Positions 1 through 7,116 of a stretch of DNA of 18,943 nucleotides are shown here, piece by piece (within the stretch, counting starts at the first letter, position 1; the number at the start of each line of letters is the position of its first letter). Source of the stretch: NZQO01 sp002693605 (GTDB lineage Bacteria; Bacteroidota; Bacteroidia; Flavobacteriales; Flavobacteriaceae). The notes under the pieces were generated by a model, which ran no database searches, was not told where the DNA came from, and saw only the letters and a list, made by a program, of their open reading frames with translations. The DNA lies in assembly GCA_963972105.1 (NCBI GenBank), contig CAXAVH010000048.1, forward strand, positions 1 to 18,943, read 5' to 3'. Made by a program: the position numbers and the translations under genes.

Positions 1-61
1 TTACGTTCCCGAATTATTGCGAAGGTGATTGCCATTTGGAATGCTTTTTGATTTATGAGAT

Positions 62-100
62 AGACCGTAAAGATACTATTTTTGGCTATCTTTGCGGTCT
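62..100. other. Strong inverted repeat (14-bp hairpin)
   Basis: Arms 62-75 and 87-100 pair over 14 positions with a single T-G wobble around an 11-base T-rich loop (76-86). No T-run follows either arm, so it is not a textbook intrinsic terminator. It abuts the structured element at 101 directly and could be the 3' end signal of a gene left of the window, or part of the same RNA. Confidence 0.45.
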
Positions 101-192
101 GCGTGAGGGATAGCAGTGAAAATCCTTTTTGGGTCCTCCCGAAAAGATTGAAACGAATAGCCCGGCCCGTTGCCCTGGGCAACGGGACACGC
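101..192 (+). ncRNA. Structured RNA element, Flavo-1-like
   Basis: The sequence folds into a closed three-stem shape. GCGTG (101-105) pairs with CACGC (188-192). Inside it, 121-133 pairs with 138-149 (12 bp with one bulged C at 124, loop TCCT), and 166-174 pairs with 178-186 (9 perfect bp, loop CTG). The single-stranded parts contain AGGGATAG after the first arm and GAAACGAATAG between the hairpins. This arrangement and these linkers resemble, from memory, the Flavo-1 RNA motif described in flavobacteria; no covariance search was possible. It has no coding potential of note. The strand is inferred from the resemblance. An alternative is an unrelated leader or the 5' part of a long tmRNA precursor. 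Confidence 0.5.
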
Positions 193-293
193 CCCCATCC
201 AACTGCTAGCACGTATTGTTGTGGCAAAAATAGTGGGCCATTTGCAGTGTTGCGACGGGAAGCTCTTTGAAAATATACCTCGTTTTTGGATTT

Positions 294-330
294 GGCGAGC
301 GCCAAGCATTCTTGAATGTTGCGCTGCGCC
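294..330 (+). other. Long imperfect hairpin just upstream of tmRNA
   Basis: GGCGAGCG (294-301) pairs with CGCTGCGCC (322-330) with one bulged G. The stem continues as CAAGCATTC (303-311) with GAATGTTG (314-321). In total about 16 pairs with three single-base bulges and a very tight tip. It ends 19 bases before the mature 5' end of tmRNA and is followed by GGGGAAAA rather than T residues. It is probably a leader structure of the tmRNA precursor. Confidence 0.35.
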
Positions 331-349
331 GGGGAAAATGACGAATACT

Positions 350-748
350 GGGGCCGACTGGTTTTGACAGCGGGTCTCATGGTATGGTAAGCATGCCGAG
401 CGCCGGGACACAGCTCGTTAATATCATGTTTCAGACTTTTTTAAACGGCGAGAATAACTACGCCTTGGCTGCGTAACCCGAATTATAGTAAGGTTACCCT
501 AATCTCGAGCAAGGCTCGAGACCAAGATGTCTCCGGAAGGCCTTTGTTTACGGCGTTCCAATTGGAGGCACCGTAAAAGTAAACATAGTTGCGGTAGGGC
601 TTTGATGCCGCAGCGAAACCTGAGCGAAGCTAAGGGGAGCGTTGGTTGTTTTTGACCGGCAATCTCACGAAAACCTGAACAAAAACTAAGCATGTAGAAA
701 GCCGTAACATGGCACGTTTGGACGAGGGTTCGAATCCCTCCGGCTCCA
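350..748 (+). ncRNA. ssrA: tmRNA (transfer-messenger RNA)
   Basis: tmRNA rescues ribosomes stalled on broken mRNAs by adding a degradation tag in trans-translation with SmpB. The tRNA-like ends are clear. GGGGCCG (350-356) pairs with CGGCTCC (741-747) to form the acceptor stem with one G-T pair, and the T arm is GAGGG-TTCGAAT-CCCTC just before it. The start GGGGCCGACTGGTTTTGACA is the typical tmRNA 5' sequence. The internal reading frame (447-476) encodes GENNYALAA and a stop, typical of Bacteroidota tags ending in ALAA. The 3' end is followed by ACT, so CCA is not encoded and must be added after processing. The gene is a single piece of about 399 nt, not permuted. No convincing TAnnTTTG box lies close upstream, so the RNA may be processed from a longer transcript. 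Confidence 0.97.
447..476 (+). other. tmRNA proteolysis-tag reading frame
   Basis: The resume codon GGC is followed by codons for E-N-N-Y-A-L-A-A and TAA. With the alanine carried by charged tmRNA, the added tag is expected to be AGENNYALAA. The hydrophobic ALAA end is the usual ClpXP-type degradation signal. Confidence 0.93.
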
Positions 749-756
749 CTTTTACA

Positions 757-786
757 GCCCGTAGGCCTCTGCCTGCGGGCTTTTTT
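757..786 (+). terminator. Intrinsic terminator of ssrA
   Basis: GCCCGTAGGC (757-766) pairs with GCCTGCGGGC (771-780), 10 bp with one T-G wobble and loop CTCT, followed at once by six T residues. It starts 9 bases after the tmRNA 3' end. Confidence 0.92.
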
Positions 787-800
787 ATTTTACGGAATAT

Positions 801-832
801 CACTTCGGTCTAATTACGGTACAACCGAAGTG
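801..832. other. Perfect 9-bp inverted repeat
   Basis: CACTTCGGT (801-809) and ACCGAAGTG (824-832) are exact reverse complements around a 14-base loop. No T-run follows. It could be the 5' stem of a small RNA that ends at the hairpin at 922-964, or a protein-binding site. Confidence 0.35.
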
Positions 833-921
833 CAGGAGTGGTGCCATGGCGAGCGGCTGAAACATTGACTGCAGTGGCAATTGAAGCAAAACTTAAAAAA
901 TGCTACGTTTTTGAACCCCAG

Positions 922-964
922 GTGAATACGTATGAAATTCTAGTGGGTATACGATTCACTTTTT
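922..964 (+). terminator. Possible intrinsic terminator
   Basis: GTGAATACGTAT (922-933) pairs with ATACGATTCAC (949-959), 11 bp with one bulged A, followed by five T residues (960-964). The loop of 15 bases is long for a terminator. No protein gene precedes it on this strand after ssrA, so if it works it ends a small RNA or ssrA read-through. Confidence 0.4.
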
Positions 965-994
965 AAATTCGGTATATTCGAAATACAATTTTCG

Positions 995-1002
995 TATTTT
1001 TG
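995..1002 (+). promoter_or_regulatory. Bacteroidota -7 promoter box TATTTTTG
   Basis: TATTTTTG matches the TAnnTTTG consensus of the Bacteroidota primary sigma factor exactly. No clear TTG -33 box is seen at 19-21 bases upstream. The predicted start of transcription near 1008-1010 would leave a leader of about 20 bases before the ATG at 1029. Confidence 0.5.
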
Positions 1003-1028
1003 CCTTCAACATTAAAATCAACATCATT

Positions 1029-1112
1029 ATGGGAGTAGGCGGTTTAGTTATAGGTAGCATCATTTTATGCATCGTTATTGGATTGGTTATCGAAATAAAG
1101 GAACGCGCGTAA
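1029..1112 (+). CDS. Putative 27-aa single-span membrane microprotein
   Basis: I do not recognise this peptide. It starts MGVGGLVIGS, continues with an unbroken hydrophobic run rich in I, V, L and G up to about residue 22, and ends in a charged tail EIKERA. This is the shape of a one-pass inner-membrane microprotein with glycines on one face. An exact TAnnTTTG box lies 26 bases upstream, giving a short A-rich leader without a Shine-Dalgarno site, as is usual in this phylum. A weak stem (GGCGGA 1118-1123 with TCCGCT 1138-1143) with a T-rich loop follows the stop. The gene stands alone between ssrA and the 3D-domain gene. Codon statistics on 28 codons prove nothing, so it could be a chance frame. 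Confidence 0.45.
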   Translation: MGVGGLVIGSIILCIVIGLVIEIKERA

Positions 1113-1242
1113 TCTCAGGCGGACCTTTTTTGGTTTTTCCGCTGCCTCAATAGAGCGTACAAGGTTGAAATCTAACCCGATTGGGTTGCAGTTAGCCTAG
1201 TGAATGCCAAATCTTTTTCGTATTTTTTGGTAAAACCACCCT

Positions 1243-1656
1243 ATGAACCGTTTTACAAGCATGATGTTGCCCCTTCTCTTTACTATAATTCTGGCGTGCA
1301 GCAGCGTGCAGATGCAGACTATGGAAGTAACGGCTACTGCATACACCTCATTTCCGGCTATTCCCATAAAAACACGAAAGAGCCTGGGCGCATGGGGTGA
1401 TGAATTGGAACCGGGCGTGAAGGCCATCGCCGTCTCGCGCGATTTACTTTCCAAAGGATTGGATTACAATACCGAAGTTACCATAGAAGGACTGCCCGGG
1501 ACGTACCGTGTACTCGACAAGATGCACAGTCGCTGGAACAACAAGATTGATATCTATATGGGCAACGATATTCAGGCTGCCAAGGAATGGGGTAAGAAAA
1601 AAGTGGTTATTTCGTGGGAAAAATCAGAAACTTCAAATAGCGCACCATCAAATTAA
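1243..1656 (+). CDS. 3D-domain (RlpA-like double-psi beta-barrel) lipoprotein
   Basis: Small secreted protein of 137 residues with a lipoprotein signal: hydrophobic residues 7-18 and lipobox ILAC with the lipidated cysteine at 19. Residues from about 27 on match the 3D domain (PF06725 type), a double-psi barrel named for three conserved aspartates and related to the catalytic core of lytic transglycosylases such as MltA. The candidates here are D53 (in AWGD), D92 (LDKMHSRW) and D103 (KIDIYMG). In this family the domain is thought to act on or bind peptidoglycan; that role here is inferred. Start: ATG 1243 gives a proper signal peptide; an AT-rich TATTTTTTGG lies at 1221-1230 but is one base off the promoter consensus. 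The gene is convergent with wzi, with only 36 bases between the stops and no clear terminator there. Confidence 0.85.
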   Translation: MNRFTSMMLPLLFTIILACSSVQMQTMEVTATAYTSFPAIPIKTRKSLGAWGDELEPGVKAIAVSRDLLSKGLDYNTEVTIEGLPGTYRVLDKMHSRWNNKIDIYMGNDIQAAKEWGKKKVVISWEKSETSNSAPSN

Positions 1657-1692
1657 ATCGCTTAACTCCTAACTAGCGCTTAGATTTCTCGC

Positions 1693-3060
1693 TTAATGGT
1701 AACACCAGCAACGGTCGTGCCCAAAAAGATCAATTACATACTGATATTCTAAGCCTACGGTAATGTCGTTTTGGCGCAGTTCATTTATATCGTACCCTAC
1801 AGAAAGGCCCCAACGCCCCCAGTTAAAGGTTTCATACCGGACTTGTAAGTAGGTATAGAAATCATTTGATTCTCTCGAATTTGGATCACCATTTAAGCCT
1901 AAATTCTGCACATAACTTCCCTTCACTTGGTAATCGAAATTTGGAATGCCCCCCGCGACACCTATGTGGTGTGCCCGGAGCACATTATTTGTCACGCCCT
2001 CACCGTTTCTATTGGCAGTAATAAATGGGAGTCCAATGGTCGAGTTAAAGTGCGTCCATCCAGACTCATAGGTAGAATTATTGAAATAGTTATCAAACCC
2101 CAACGCAGGATCGCCTCCACTCCTAGCCGTAGTTTGCACGTACTCGTAAAGAAAATACTGAAATATTCTGTTCTTCGGAATTTCTAGGAAGGCGCCCCAT
2201 ACTCCGTCCGGGAAATTTTCCAACCGAAACCCAGGGCGGTCTTCAAAAAGTGATTGGTGATAGAACCGCAAGTTGGAGGTCTGAAACTGCTGTGCAAACT
2301 GAACACGATATGACCCAATATGATTTCCCAGGGCATTTTGCGGATTGTTGACATCTGGGTTGGCCTCTTCGCCACCACCTAGGAAAATTTCAAAAAAATC
2401 GCCAAATCCTTGGGGCTGCTGCCCAAATCGATCGCTCTCGCCACCCCATTGGGCATAATGGTGCCCCCCAAGTGAAAGTGTGCTTCGAGAGGACATATCA
2501 AAATTGACCTGTAAAAATTTATGGTGGACAAACGCATTATCTATTACCCGATCATCGAGCGTATAGTAATGGGCAATGCCGGCGTCTATTGAAAAATTAT
2601 TCATCACCCTGACCGATTCGGCGGTTTCCAATTTTACTCCAGGCATGGCCCTAGCGTTGTTGCTCCAAAGAATATCGCCCGCCACTGCGGAGAGCCCCCT
2701 AAATCGTTCTGCAGCCTGCCGTGCCCCAAGCGTAACCAAAAGTTTTTCGTGCTGCCATGCTACAAAATATTGGTTAGGCGCCCAGTCATCCTCTTCATCT
2801 CTGTTTATGGCGTAATATAGACTTCCGCCTACAGTGAGCACGTCTTCATTTTTGAAGGTATGTGAGTAGAAGGGCGTAATGGAACCCATAGCAATGGTAT
2901 TGGGTGTAACCAGGCCGTGGGTGGTATTGTAGCTCCAAAATGAATTAAGGCTATCGCTTAAAAAGCCCTTGCCATATAGCGTAACTGTAAATTCATCCTG
3001 TGCATAGATTGCACCGGAAAAAATTACACACCATATAATAACAAGGGTTCTCAATTTCAT
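1693..3060 (-). CDS. wzi: Capsule assembly Wzi family outer-membrane protein
   Basis: Predicted outer-membrane beta-barrel of the Wzi family, which in enteric bacteria binds exported capsular polysaccharide at the cell surface. The 455 residues begin with a Sec signal peptide (hydrophobic 5-19, likely cleavage after A20), followed by alternating strands rich in aromatic residues through to the end. The segment WSNNARAMPGVKLE (132-145) is characteristic of Bacteroidota Wzi proteins. The last residues, ending HDRCWCYH, are an unusual cysteine- and histidine-bearing tail rather than a plain terminal aromatic. It is the last gene of the polysaccharide locus, 15 bases after wzc, so it is probably co-transcribed with it. 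Confidence in the family is high; the surface-attachment role comes from E. coli K30 work and is inferred here. Confidence 0.88.
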   Translation of the reverse strand: MKLRTLVIIWCVIFSGAIYAQDEFTVTLYGKGFLSDSLNSFWSYNTTHGLVTPNTIAMGSITPFYSHTFKNEDVLTVGGSLYYAINRDEEDDWAPNQYFVAWQHEKLLVTLGARQAAERFRGLSAVAGDILWSNNARAMPGVKLETAESVRVMNNFSIDAGIAHYYTLDDRVIDNAFVHHKFLQVNFDMSSRSTLSLGGHHYAQWGGESDRFGQQPQGFGDFFEIFLGGGEEANPDVNNPQNALGNHIGSYRVQFAQQFQTSNLRFYHQSLFEDRPGFRLENFPDGVWGAFLEIPKNRIFQYFLYEYVQTTARSGGDPALGFDNYFNNSTYESGWTHFNSTIGLPFITANRNGEGVTNNVLRAHHIGVAGGIPNFDYQVKGSYVQNLGLNGDPNSRESNDFYTYLQVRYETFNWGRWGLSVGYDINELRQNDITVGLEYQYVIDLFGHDRCWCYH

Positions 3061-3075
3061 ATAGATGTTTTTTCA

Positions 3076-5442
3076 CTATTTAGAACTTACAATTCGTTTA
3101 TACCAAGGTTTTTTTACTGAACTTTCATGATACCCGTAGGAGTAGCCATAGTTATAATTGGTGGCAACTCCGCTTCCCACGTCGTTTAAGACATAGGCCA
3201 TATTCCAAAGTTTCTTTTTGTCTTCTAAATCTTTTGAAAAGTCTAATAATCGTTTGTCGGTTAGCCCGGCCCGGACCACGTATAAGGTAACATCGGCCAA
3301 GTGGGAAATAAGAAAAGTATCGGTCACCAATATCGTGGGCGCAGTATCTACAATAATGTAGTCATATTCTTTCTTGGCTTGGTTAATAAAATCTTCAAAG
3401 GAACCATTCGATAGCAATTTGGGAGCATTCGGAGGAATTACCCCGCTAAGGCAAACATTGTGGTAGGGATCATTTTCGTATCCATTTCGAATGCAATCTT
3501 TCCAATTCATCGAGGGGTCGTACAGGTAGTTAGAGAGCCCGGTAACGTTTTTATCCAAACCGAAAAAATTATGCAGCTTTGGATTTCTCAGATCTGACCC
3601 AATTAACAATACCTTTTTCTTGATACTGGCATAGGCTAGTGAAATGTTAAGGGCAATCATGGTCTTCCCTTCTTCCTTAATGGTAGAGGTCACGAAAACC
3701 ACCTTACCGCCACCCTGCTTCTCTTTTGGCAGAAGAAAATCTACATTGGTAGAAAGAATCCGGAACGATTCGGCAAGTAAGGAATGATCATCGGCTTGCT
3801 TAAAAACTTTTTCATTCTCGAAGTACGGTATCTCTGCCAATATGGGTACCCGTGGTGCCACACGTTCCAGTTCCTTTCGTTCCCGTACCTTGGTATCAAG
3901 ATTGAACCTAACAAATAAGATAAGAAATGGGATGAGAAGCCCACCCAATAAGCTTATGCCATATATAATTTTTTCGTTTGGCGATACTGGATCACTGTCG
4001 GTAAGACCATAATCTACTACCTTTATGGTAGGTGCCGTGACGGCGAGATTAATGGCCGCCTCCTCCCGCTTTTGTAGGAGGAGGATAAACAGGTTTTCCT
4101 TTATACTTTGTTGCCGTTCAATGGCGCGCAACATTTTTTCCTTCTGCGGAAGGCTCGAAAACATACTGCCTGCTTGTGCCCGCTGTTGGTTTAGCTGTCC
4201 GAGCGTAACTCGCAACTGCCTTACATAAACATTTACGGTTTGGATAATATTTTGTTTGGTACGTTGCAATTGCTCTGAGAGAACCTGTAAGGTTGGGTTG
4301 TTGCTACCGGCACTCGCAATGAGCCGTTCCCGCTCCAACACGCTTTTATTATACTCTGACACTAGTGAATTTATGCTGTTATTTTCCAAACCAATATTCG
4401 CTGGCAATAACCCGAAGTCCGCTTCATTCACCAAGGTTTCCTTTAAAAGATTGGCGAGGGAAATTTGCGTCTGGATATTGAAAACTTCCTGCTCTGCGAC
4501 CGACTTTTTCTGAAGTGTCATTTCGGTATCGGCAGCCATATTGGAAAGGTTGTTCGATTCCTTGAACTCCTCCTTATTTCCCTCGATAGAATCAAGCTCC
4601 CCCGAGAGGTAGACAAACCTGTCGTCTATAAAATCAACGGTTCTCTTATTTACCAACTGCCTATCTAATATGCCATCTTGATCAAATTTCTTAATGAGTG
4701 TGTTTAGTATGGCTTCGTTTTTCTCGACGCTTTCACCTGTAATGGAAATGGATAAAATTTCACTCTTTTCGCTAGTGGCCTGTACCTCAAGTTTATCGTA
4801 CAACTCCAATACGGCTTCCTTCTCGGGCAAGACAATAATCTCAAAGCGATCGCTAAGCCATTCGGTATTCCCGATCGTATCATTAGGGCGTATCAATAAC
4901 GGCATGTTCGCTATTTTAAAGCCATCGTCCTGTGGTTGTAGGGTTAGCGGATTATCATCTTCGTCGAACACCTTAAAGGCTCCTTCGCCCATTTCGACGA
5001 ACAGGGTTCTCGAATTCTCCAATGGTTTTTCCGTTTTAATTTTTGAAATGGTAATGGGTGCTACCCAAGTCTCGGTCTCCTTGATAGACCCCACCTCCGA
5101 ATATTCAATGTCGAGGTTCAATTCCTCTACCACTTGGCTTAATATGCGATAGGATGTTAATACCTCGATTTCATTTTCCATGTTTATCTTGGAACTTCCT
5201 TCCAGAAGCGCAAGCGGGTCTGTGGCGATATCGAGTTCCTTAGACTCATCTATGATTTTTACCTTGGCTACCGATTGATAGGTTATCGATGCATATCTTA
5301 CGTACAGGAACCCAATGAGGAAACAGATTAGGAGCCCAATTAGAAACCATGGCCAATACGCCAGGTATTTTCGAAATTTATCTTTTAGGGCGATGGTCTG
5401 GTCGTCATCATTTATATCTAATAAGTACTGAGATTCCTTCAT
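3076..5442 (-). CDS. wzc: Wzc-type polysaccharide co-polymerase / tyrosine autokinase
   Basis: Inner-membrane PCP-2a protein of 788 residues that controls polymer length and export with Wza. Order of parts: TM1 at about 30-48; a long periplasmic region with coiled coil (about 245-460); TM2 at about 491-512; and a cytoplasmic BY-kinase domain. Kinase motifs are Walker A TSTIKEEGKT (585-594), Walker A' LLIGSDLRNP (612-621), and Walker B YIIVDTAP (695-702). The tail carries a tyrosine cluster NYNYGYSYGY (762-771), the usual autophosphorylation site. The first Asp of the classical A' motif (DxD) is Gly here, a variation I have the impression is common in Bacteroidota. No Wzb-type phosphatase gene is in the window. 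The ATG is 2 bases after the wza stop, so the two are surely co-transcribed. Confidence 0.95.
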   Translation of the reverse strand: MKESQYLLDINDDDQTIALKDKFRKYLAYWPWFLIGLLICFLIGFLYVRYASITYQSVAKVKIIDESKELDIATDPLALLEGSSKINMENEIEVLTSYRILSQVVEELNLDIEYSEVGSIKETETWVAPITISKIKTEKPLENSRTLFVEMGEGAFKVFDEDDNPLTLQPQDDGFKIANMPLLIRPNDTIGNTEWLSDRFEIIVLPEKEAVLELYDKLEVQATSEKSEILSISITGESVEKNEAILNTLIKKFDQDGILDRQLVNKRTVDFIDDRFVYLSGELDSIEGNKEEFKESNNLSNMAADTEMTLQKKSVAEQEVFNIQTQISLANLLKETLVNEADFGLLPANIGLENNSINSLVSEYNKSVLERERLIASAGSNNPTLQVLSEQLQRTKQNIIQTVNVYVRQLRVTLGQLNQQRAQAGSMFSSLPQKEKMLRAIERQQSIKENLFILLLQKREEAAINLAVTAPTIKVVDYGLTDSDPVSPNEKIIYGISLLGGLLIPFLILFVRFNLDTKVRERKELERVAPRVPILAEIPYFENEKVFKQADDHSLLAESFRILSTNVDFLLPKEKQGGGKVVFVTSTIKEEGKTMIALNISLAYASIKKKVLLIGSDLRNPKLHNFFGLDKNVTGLSNYLYDPSMNWKDCIRNGYENDPYHNVCLSGVIPPNAPKLLSNGSFEDFINQAKKEYDYIIVDTAPTILVTDTFLISHLADVTLYVVRAGLTDKRLLDFSKDLEDKKKLWNMAYVLNDVGSGVATNYNYGYSYGYHESSVKKPWYKRIVSSK

Positions 5443-5444
5443 AA

Positions 5445-6212
5445 TTATCTTGTAATTAGTACCACTGAGGTCAATATTAGCGAGGCGATTGTAAGTACCG
5501 TACCCACATTCCCTATTAGACCGGCACTTTTCACCTTGGCATCGTTCGGGTTTACTACAATAACATCATTAGGCTTGACATAATACTCTGGACGATCGAA
5601 CCAGCTTGCGCTGGTTAAATCTACATGGGTGATTTTTCTCACTCCATTTTCCTCGCGTATTAATAAAATATCATCGCGTTTGCCGTTAATCGTTAAGTCG
5701 CCCGCGTAGCCAAGGGCCTGGGGCAGGCTTATGTTTTGTTCGGTAAAGCTATATGTCCCGGGCGCTTTCACTTCGCCAAGTATGGTTACCTTGGCGTTGA
5801 GCAACCGGACGTTTACGGTGGGTTCGTTTAAGTGGCCACCTTCCTCCAAGAGTTGTTCCAATTTCCGCTCCACATCGCGGGGCGATTTACCCGCAACTTC
5901 AAGCCTACCAAGCACGGGAAAGAAAATAGTACCCTCGGTAGAGACCAAATATCCTTGCAACTGAAGTAATTCCAAACTTAAATTGGGATTCTCGGTGGGA
6001 GGTTTCACATTGTACGGTGCAGCGGTTTCGGGAATTAGCGCACTTACGGTAATGTTTAAGATATCATTGGGCTGCACCTTGGCCACTCCGTATCGAATGG
6101 TCTCGTCGGCATAGATTCTCGCATCCTGAAAATAATAAACATCTTCCTTGGAGGCACAAGATTGCAACAGGAATAAAATTGAAAGGACTATTGCTAAAGT
6201 TTTAAATTTCAT
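5445..6212 (-). CDS. wza: Wza-type polysaccharide export lipoprotein
   Basis: Outer-membrane export channel of the polysaccharide export (OPX) family, partner of Wzc. The start at 6212 gives MKFKTLAIVL and a clear lipoprotein signal with lipobox LQSC (C19). The frame runs 41 codons further upstream, but those residues are basic and polar, with no signal-like sequence, so I reject the longer form. The 255 residues hold a Poly_export domain at about 45-137, an SLBB-type domain from about 141 to 222 (VTILGEVKAPGTY), and a hydrophobic C-terminal segment at about 233-252 that may be the amphipathic or membrane-spanning end. It is shorter than E. coli Wza, with one SLBB repeat, as is common in Bacteroidota. 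It lies 49 bases after the TIM-barrel-like gene. Confidence 0.94.
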   Translation of the reverse strand: MKFKTLAIVLSILFLLQSCASKEDVYYFQDARIYADETIRYGVAKVQPNDILNITVSALIPETAAPYNVKPPTENPNLSLELLQLQGYLVSTEGTIFFPVLGRLEVAGKSPRDVERKLEQLLEEGGHLNEPTVNVRLLNAKVTILGEVKAPGTYSFTEQNISLPQALGYAGDLTINGKRDDILLIREENGVRKITHVDLTSASWFDRPEYYVKPNDVIVVNPNDAKVKSAGLIGNVGTVLTIASLILTSVVLITR

Positions 6213-6261
6213 AATAACACGTTTTCGGAAATACGATGTACCGCATCCCTTTGAATAAAAG

Positions 6262-7116
6262 TTATAGAATTTTTTCAAAAATGGTTTTTGTCTCCTTGAT
6301 ATGTTGCGGCGTGGAGGCTCCAAAAAGCACGGCATCTATCCCTGATAAGGATTCCATATACTCGGCCGCCTCACTTGGTCTAACCGCACCTGAGGCCAAT
6401 ACTGACATCGCGATGGTTTTACAATCCTTTTGCCGTATGGAATCTTCAACAGTTTGTTTTGACGGATTCATTCGGAAGCCTATTTTGTTGATATTGCTAA
6501 CAATTATAGGATTCTCCATTTTCAGCTTATTTACGAGCACATCGTGCAACATAGCGTAATTCATAGTGAAAAAACCTGCCTTCACCCCGTATTTCGTTTC
6601 CACATACGAAGCAAACTCATACAGCATATCGTACATTTTTAGGCCCAAGAGCAAATCTGTAATTATATTCAGCAGAAATATGCCGTGCACATTATTATCC
6701 TTTAGGAGTTTCATTTCAGAATCTACCAACAATTGCATTACCGGCACCGGATTGGCGCTTATAAGCGATCCTACGCCCTTTAAGCCAGACATAATTGTAT
6801 TGCCTGGGGTAAATTTCTTGATCATCTCGAACGGCCCCAGTTCCACCAATGCATTAGCATATTTATGGGCATAAGGCATACACGGGTATAGTTTGAAATC
6901 GTGGAATTTGGGGTCGGCACTAATCATTTCGAGTACCGGTTCCATTTGCGTATGGGTGGTGAACATAAAACTTTTTATGCCGATGTCGTTTACATACTGA
7001 AGCGTTTTAAATATATCTTCAGGCGTCCTGAATTTCTGAGCCTGCTTTATGGCCTTTTGCTCAGACATGTGATTGACGCCAAAAAATTGATTATCTCCAA
7101 AAATTATCTTATCCAT
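6262..7116 (-). CDS. Uncharacterised TIM-barrel-like protein of the polysaccharide locus
   Basis: I do not recognise a named family. The 284 residues start MDKIIFGDNQFFGVNH and show repeated strand-helix units. Near the end are TIAMSVLASGAVRPSEAA (234-251) and DAVLFGASTPQHIKET (261-276), which resemble the last strands and phosphate/cofactor-binding end of aldo/keto-reductase or other TIM barrels. There is no signal peptide, so it is probably cytosolic. Start choice: an upstream in-frame ATG at 7131 exists, but the ATG at 7116 has a purine-rich GGAAGGAAG 4 bases ahead and gives an 8-base overlap with the Gfo/Idh stop. Coupled translation suggests it acts with that oxidoreductase on a nucleotide-linked or free sugar; this is inference only. 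Confidence 0.8.
   Translation of the reverse strand: MDKIIFGDNQFFGVNHMSEQKAIKQAQKFRTPEDIFKTLQYVNDIGIKSFMFTTHTQMEPVLEMISADPKFHDFKLYPCMPYAHKYANALVELGPFEMIKKFTPGNTIMSGLKGVGSLISANPVPVMQLLVDSEMKLLKDNNVHGIFLLNIITDLLLGLKMYDMLYEFASYVETKYGVKAGFFTMNYAMLHDVLVNKLKMENPIIVSNINKIGFRMNPSKQTVEDSIRQKDCKTIAMSVLASGAVRPSEAAEYMESLSGIDAVLFGASTPQHIKETKTIFEKIL

Noticed and set aside
1..60. 3' end of a minus-strand gene ending at the TTA at position 1
   Set aside because: The frame meets a stop within about 25 codons, so only a chance open stretch is present.
76..411. Minus-strand frame of 111 codons over the structured RNA and the tmRNA 5' end
   Set aside because: It runs through the conserved ssrA start and the paired stems, with an unremarkable basic/cysteine-rich composition and no promoter; it is a by-product of structured GC-rich RNA genes.
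499..693. Minus-strand frame within ssrA
   Set aside because: Lies wholly inside the tmRNA body.
720..1030. Genomic-island integration at the ssrA 3' end
   Set aside because: tmRNA ends are common attachment sites, but no integrase gene and no second copy of the ssrA 3' sequence were seen in the window.
1118..1143. Terminator after the microprotein gene
   Set aside because: Only six pairs including a wobble, and the T-run is in the loop rather than after the stem; too weak to list as a feature.
4694..5152. 152-codon plus-strand frame opposite wzc
   Set aside because: Serine-rich composition typical of the antisense of a real gene; the opposite strand encodes the conserved periplasmic part of Wzc.
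6213..6335. N-terminal extension of wza by 41 codons
   Set aside because: The extension lacks a signal peptide and would bury the lipoprotein signal that begins at 6212.
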